Of a DNA stretch of 64,000 bases, positions 57,934 through 64,000 are shown piece after piece. A program made the translations under genes and the position numbers. The stretch comes from Gyromitra esculenta (taxonomy: Eukaryota; Ascomycota; Pezizomycetes; Pezizales; Discinaceae), in the NCBI GenBank assembly GCA_038503075.1, contig JBCAML010000017.1:372001-436000 (forward strand), in the 5' to 3' direction. The notes under the pieces were generated by a model, which was given only the letters and a program-made list of their open reading frames with translations, searched no databases and was not told the DNA's origin. Within the stretch, counting starts at the first letter, position 1. The number at the start of each line of letters is the position of its first letter.

Positions 57934-58848
57934 GAACTAACTACAGGATCGAACGAGTCTATCCGAGTGATCTGTCATGAAGTTCGTATTTTAACTCTTT
58001 ACAGATAGATAAATAGACTACATGTATTCATACACGCATCCAACCCTTTTAACTCTTTACAAGTCATGTTACATAAAATACATGTAGTAGCGTTCCAAAC
58101 TTCTCCGCGAATGGACGCTTACTTACAACTTAACCAAAATAACAATAATCTTAGGCCTTGCTGTGTATTGAAGCTTAAGAACGTTATCTGAGCACAAAAA
58201 GAATACCGTACAGTTCTGATACAAAGGCTACCTACCCCAAGTACTACACGCCCAACTAACAACTACACACCCACAAACCAACCCTAAAATACAACCAGCG
58301 AAATTTCCCGATCAAGCTATATAATAAGATCCCCAAGACCAACAGCCCACAAGTACACATCCACCCAATCCCCCCAAAGCCCCCTCCGGGAATTATCCCG
58401 AGTGACAAACCGTGACCAACACCACCAACACCACTCCCTCCCCTTCCAAACCCCAACCCCAACACACCCCAGCTTACCCACCTACGCCACACTACCACAC
58501 TCCCACTGTACGCTCCCTCCAACCCGCCAACCCGCCAATGCCTCAAACACCATTCCAAACAGCCAAGACCCCCTACCTAGAGGTTAGAGCCAACCAGCGG
58601 CAATCGGGGTAAGCAACCACCACCACCCAACCACCCATCCTACCCGCCTACTTGGGGGCCCCGAGGGGCTGAGCCTGAAACCCGGCGGATATCTGAAATT
58701 TCAACAGTGGTCTTATCCCAATATCATCCCATCCCATCCTATCCTATCTCTTAGCCCATATTGTATTGATACAACCCCCCCCACCCCCGAAATAGGTAAA
58801 CAAAGTTCGTAAAGTATTGCGGTTAATATAGAGCAACCTCCTACAAGA

Positions 58849-58876
58849 AAAAGAAAAAGAAAAAGAAAAAGAAAAA
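58849..58876 (+). repeat. (AAAAAG)n purine repeat
   Basis: Four to five near-perfect hexamer units of GAAAAA form an all-purine strand. Confidence 0.8.
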
Positions 58877-59635
58877 GTTATAAAAATCAGAAGCTTGAGT
58901 CAAAATCATCATTAAACGCAAACCCGCTAGAGAAAACAAAAAAAACAAAAAAACAAACCCATGCAGCTCCAGAATAAACGTTTGTTCCAAAGTACGAACC
59001 CAAGTTCCCCCAAAGCAATGCTACGTATACGTAAATGCATCCACAGAGAAACAGAGGGGGGGGAAATCAACCCATATCCTAATCATCTGGAATAAAAATA
59101 AGATACCTATTCACATTTTTCCCAATACACATTCGCTAACTACCCCTACTTCCCTCTCTCCCCTCCTGCATCCTCCCCACACTTTCCTACCATTCCTCCA
59201 AACCTCGTTTCGTTTTTTTATCGGTTTTTTTTTTTCAGTCGTTCGTATTTACCTTTCCTACCCTTCCATCCCATCCCATTCCCCCTTTCCTACCATGCCA
59301 TTTTGAAAAGTAAAAGAAATAAATGCCAGCCCATCCCACCCGCCCCACCAACGCAGATATAATGGAGAGAAAAAGAAACAATATCAAATCAAATCAGATA
59401 AAGAAACCAAGCAATACCATATCCTCGTGCACCCTCCCAGACCAGGAAAAAACAAAAAAAACAAATTAAGGAAACAGATTGGAAAGAAACAAAAACAAAA
59501 ACCAAGCCCCGTTATTGTGCAAGCATAAGAATAGAAATAAAAAACACAGCAAAAAAAATAAAATTAAAGCTTCCAAGATGTCATAAACTGTCTGTTACTG
59601 ACGCAGATGATCAGTAACAGCAAAATACTTCAGTT

Positions 59636-61944
<2,309 letters not shown>

Positions 61945-62033
61945 TGTCGCAAGAACGACAGGCAGCGTTGGGGGAGATTATCGCGGGGGAGAGGGAAGAT
62001 TGATGTTTGGCTCCTCCAGGATTTACGTATGAT

Positions 62034-62168
62034 TGTGGTGGTGGTGATGGTGGTGGATGTGGTGGGTGGTGGTGGACGTAGTGGTGGGTGGTGGTGGTGG
62101 TGGTGGTGGTGGTGGTGGTGGTGGGTGGTGGTGGACGTAGTGGTGGGTGGTGGTGGTGGTGGTGGTTG
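62034..62168. repeat. GGT-type minisatellite upstream of nrc-2
   Basis: GTG/GGT triplets with two copies of a 32-base unit (TGGTGGGTGGTGGTGG then ACGTAGTGGTGGGTGG) starting at 62061 and 62117. It sits about 90-220 bases upstream of the kinase start, in its promoter or leader (read as CCACCA in the transcript sense). Confidence 0.85.
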
Positions 62169-64000
62169 TGAGATGAGGTAAAGGAGATCTGTGCAGTGAT
62201 TCGGGCGAGGCTGAAAAGACGAACGATGGGTTGGGGGTCTAGCTGTCGGCGATGCGGGCGGGTGAGTAGGGGGCAGCACTAGCAACGGAGGGAAGGGGTA
62301 TTTGTGAACACGCACACACAGCACAGCGACGACGATTGCAGAACGGGACAGAACAGGACAGAAGAACACGCACACGGGAGATCGAGAGACTGAGGAATCG
62401 GTCCCAGACGCCTGGACAGAAGACAGACCCAGAGACAGATGGCTTGCTCGTCAAGTACCTGCTGTGCAGTGCAGGCAGGGTAAAAGCACGACCGTCGTAT
62501 GACCAAGAATGGCCAAGCTGCTGTCCTGGCGGATTATCAAGCGGCAGGGCGGGGAGCCGCGAGTTGAGGCGGAGCACAGCACAGGACAGACAGACAGGGC
62601 TGGGACAGAGAGTGCGCGCTGCCTAGACAGAAAGAGCGAGCGAAACAAGCTGTGCTATCTAAATACTCGCTGGAATGCTCCTCTGTGTAGACCACTGGCG
62701 CTGTTTGATGCCAATACCGCACAGCAATGTATCCAATTGAACTGGTATTACTGTACCTAATTGTCAAGCCCGTGAAAAGCCAGAAAGCTGGACCTGATGG
62801 CAACTCAAAAGGGCGATGGGCAAGGGAGGGATGAATGACGGCGGGTCGTCCCCGATGCTTGGAACTAAACTGAACTCAATCGGTCCGCCAATGGCTGCGA
62901 AAGAGGGGGGAGGCGGAGATAGCGCCAAACATCACATCGTGTAGCCTGTTCACCTTCCGTTTCCCCCCCAAAGCTTTGTCACGATACTCTAACACAAATT
63001 ACAAAAAAATAAAATAAAAAAACACCGCCTCCCGTTCTTCCAGAATCAACGATATCCGTCGCTCTCCCAGCTTCCTATAGAAACCACGCACCCCCAAAGA
63101 ATACCCTTTAATAAGAACCAGTGATATAGAACATAATGCCCAGCGTGCCTGACTTGAAGTGGAATACTGCAAGGTACAGACCCAAGCTTAAGGAATACTA
63201 TACATTACTATTTTCTCTTCTGGTGCGTGTGCCCTCGCCCCCCAAGAAAAAACAGCAGCAGACATTCAATCTATTTTTACATACACCTTTCCTCTTCCGA
63301 CTCGGAATCCGGAGTTTCAACATCACCGAACAAAACCCTTCCCCCCCAAAAAAAAACCACTCTGATCCGGATGGAATAAAGCTTTTGCCAGTGTTTTGCC
63401 GAAACCAGATTACCGAAGGAGAATTTGAAAAAAAGAAGATAACATTCCCTCACACATATATATACCTTGATCTTGTCTACTGCAAGTCATACCTACCCGT
63501 CCGAGACTCGGAGCGTATCATTTCTTTTTCTTTTTCTTTTGGTCCCTGGGATTCTTTTGGGGGCCGGGGCGGCGTCTACCAGCGGTAGGGTAGGTGCACG
63601 GATTCAAAATGATTACCTACCCATACGTACCGTGCGAGCGATACGTAGTCCCCCGATAACTGGAGGTGTTATTTATGGAGAGTGGTCTGTGAACGGATGT
63701 TGTGTAACTCGTGTGTACATATGAACTAGGGCCTGGTGGTGAGGAGGGTTTATTGGTTTGGCATATGTGCTGGAAGACGTGGTGGACTAACACCACTTCA
63801 ACTGTACCTGTTCTTGATGAAATGCGTGTAGCGTGTGAGGACTTGAGATTCGAGCACGGTCAAGTTACCCATCAAAGACTGTTAGGCTAGCGCTTATAGC
63901 TTGCAGTCTGAAACTTCAAGCTCTACTTGAAATTTTTCTTAACTATCCTAAAACCTCAAGTCAGTCATATACCGTCACTCGACTTGGCACTTCGATGTGA
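62169..64000. other. Right-end intergenic region
   Basis: Upstream side of nrc-2, GC-rich to about 62650 with many CAGACAG/GGACAG words, then mixed sequence. It contains A-tracts near 63000-63025 and C/A-rich runs near 63230-63360. Reading frames up to 150 codons (63136-63588) carry no recognisable domain. No supported gene to the window end. Confidence 0.4.

Larger units (their letters stand above)
56452..59635. other. 3.2-kb intergenic region, AT-rich with simple repeats
   Basis: No supported gene. Contains three TACATGTA palindromes (57352-57359, 58019-58026, 58079-58086), an (ATC)n run at about 57868-57896, a (TATC)n run at about 57911-57933, an (AAAAAG)n-type run at 58850-58876 and C-rich then A-rich low-complexity sequence up to the kinase gene. 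A 70-codon minus-strand frame (56651-56863) is unrecognised. Confidence 0.4.

Overview
The window is nuclear DNA of a filamentous ascomycete (Pezizomycotina). Almost every protein gene is broken by short introns of about 40-200 bases with GT..AG ends, the protein families are typically fungal (Mdv1, the DASH subunits Dad1 and Dad3, an NRC-2 kinase, Rho4), and there are no operons. The high intron density, with 15 exons in one sugar transporter and 9 in VPS15, would fit an early-diverging class such as Pezizomycetes. That placement is inference from gene structure only.

Layout. 1-5.2 kb is a dense block: LEA1 (U2 snRNP A', cut by the left edge), RRP15 (ribosome assembly), YAH1 (mitochondrial ferredoxin) and MSM1 (mitochondrial Met-tRNA synthetase). 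5.2-8.2 kb is a graveyard holding a 259-bp TA-flanked inverted-repeat element (MITE), an inverted duplication of a 36-bp segment, and the decayed tail of a TPR-repeat protein. 8.2-12.4 kb holds a cyclophilin (Cyp10/PPIL3 type) and a membrane-anchored SH3 protein. 15.3-17.7 kb is MDV1 (mitochondrial fission). 20.8-27.3 kb holds three proteins I cannot name. 28.4-36.7 kb is the divergent pair RCC1-type Ran exchange factor and VPS15. 38-46 kb holds DAD3, a monothiol glutaredoxin (Grx3/4), HIR1 and ribosomal protein eL15. 47-50.4 kb holds a BTB/POZ gene with a decayed tandem copy, DAD1, and a small ISG12-like membrane protein. 51.8-56.5 kb has a Rho4-type GTPase and the 15-exon MFS sugar/quinate-type transporter. 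59.6-61.9 kb is an NRC-2-like AGC kinase. The rest is intergenic with simple repeats.

Most genes are housekeeping. Themes that recur are mitochondrial and iron-sulfur biology (YAH1, MSM1, MDV1, GRX), chromosome and chromatin biology (RCC1, HIR1, DAD1, DAD3) and membrane or polarity signalling (VPS15, Rho4, NRC-2, SH3 protein). Exon boundaries were built by hand from reading-frame continuity, GT/AG ends and family similarity. All joined coding sequences given for named genes keep a single open frame. No tRNA, rRNA or CRISPR array was seen.
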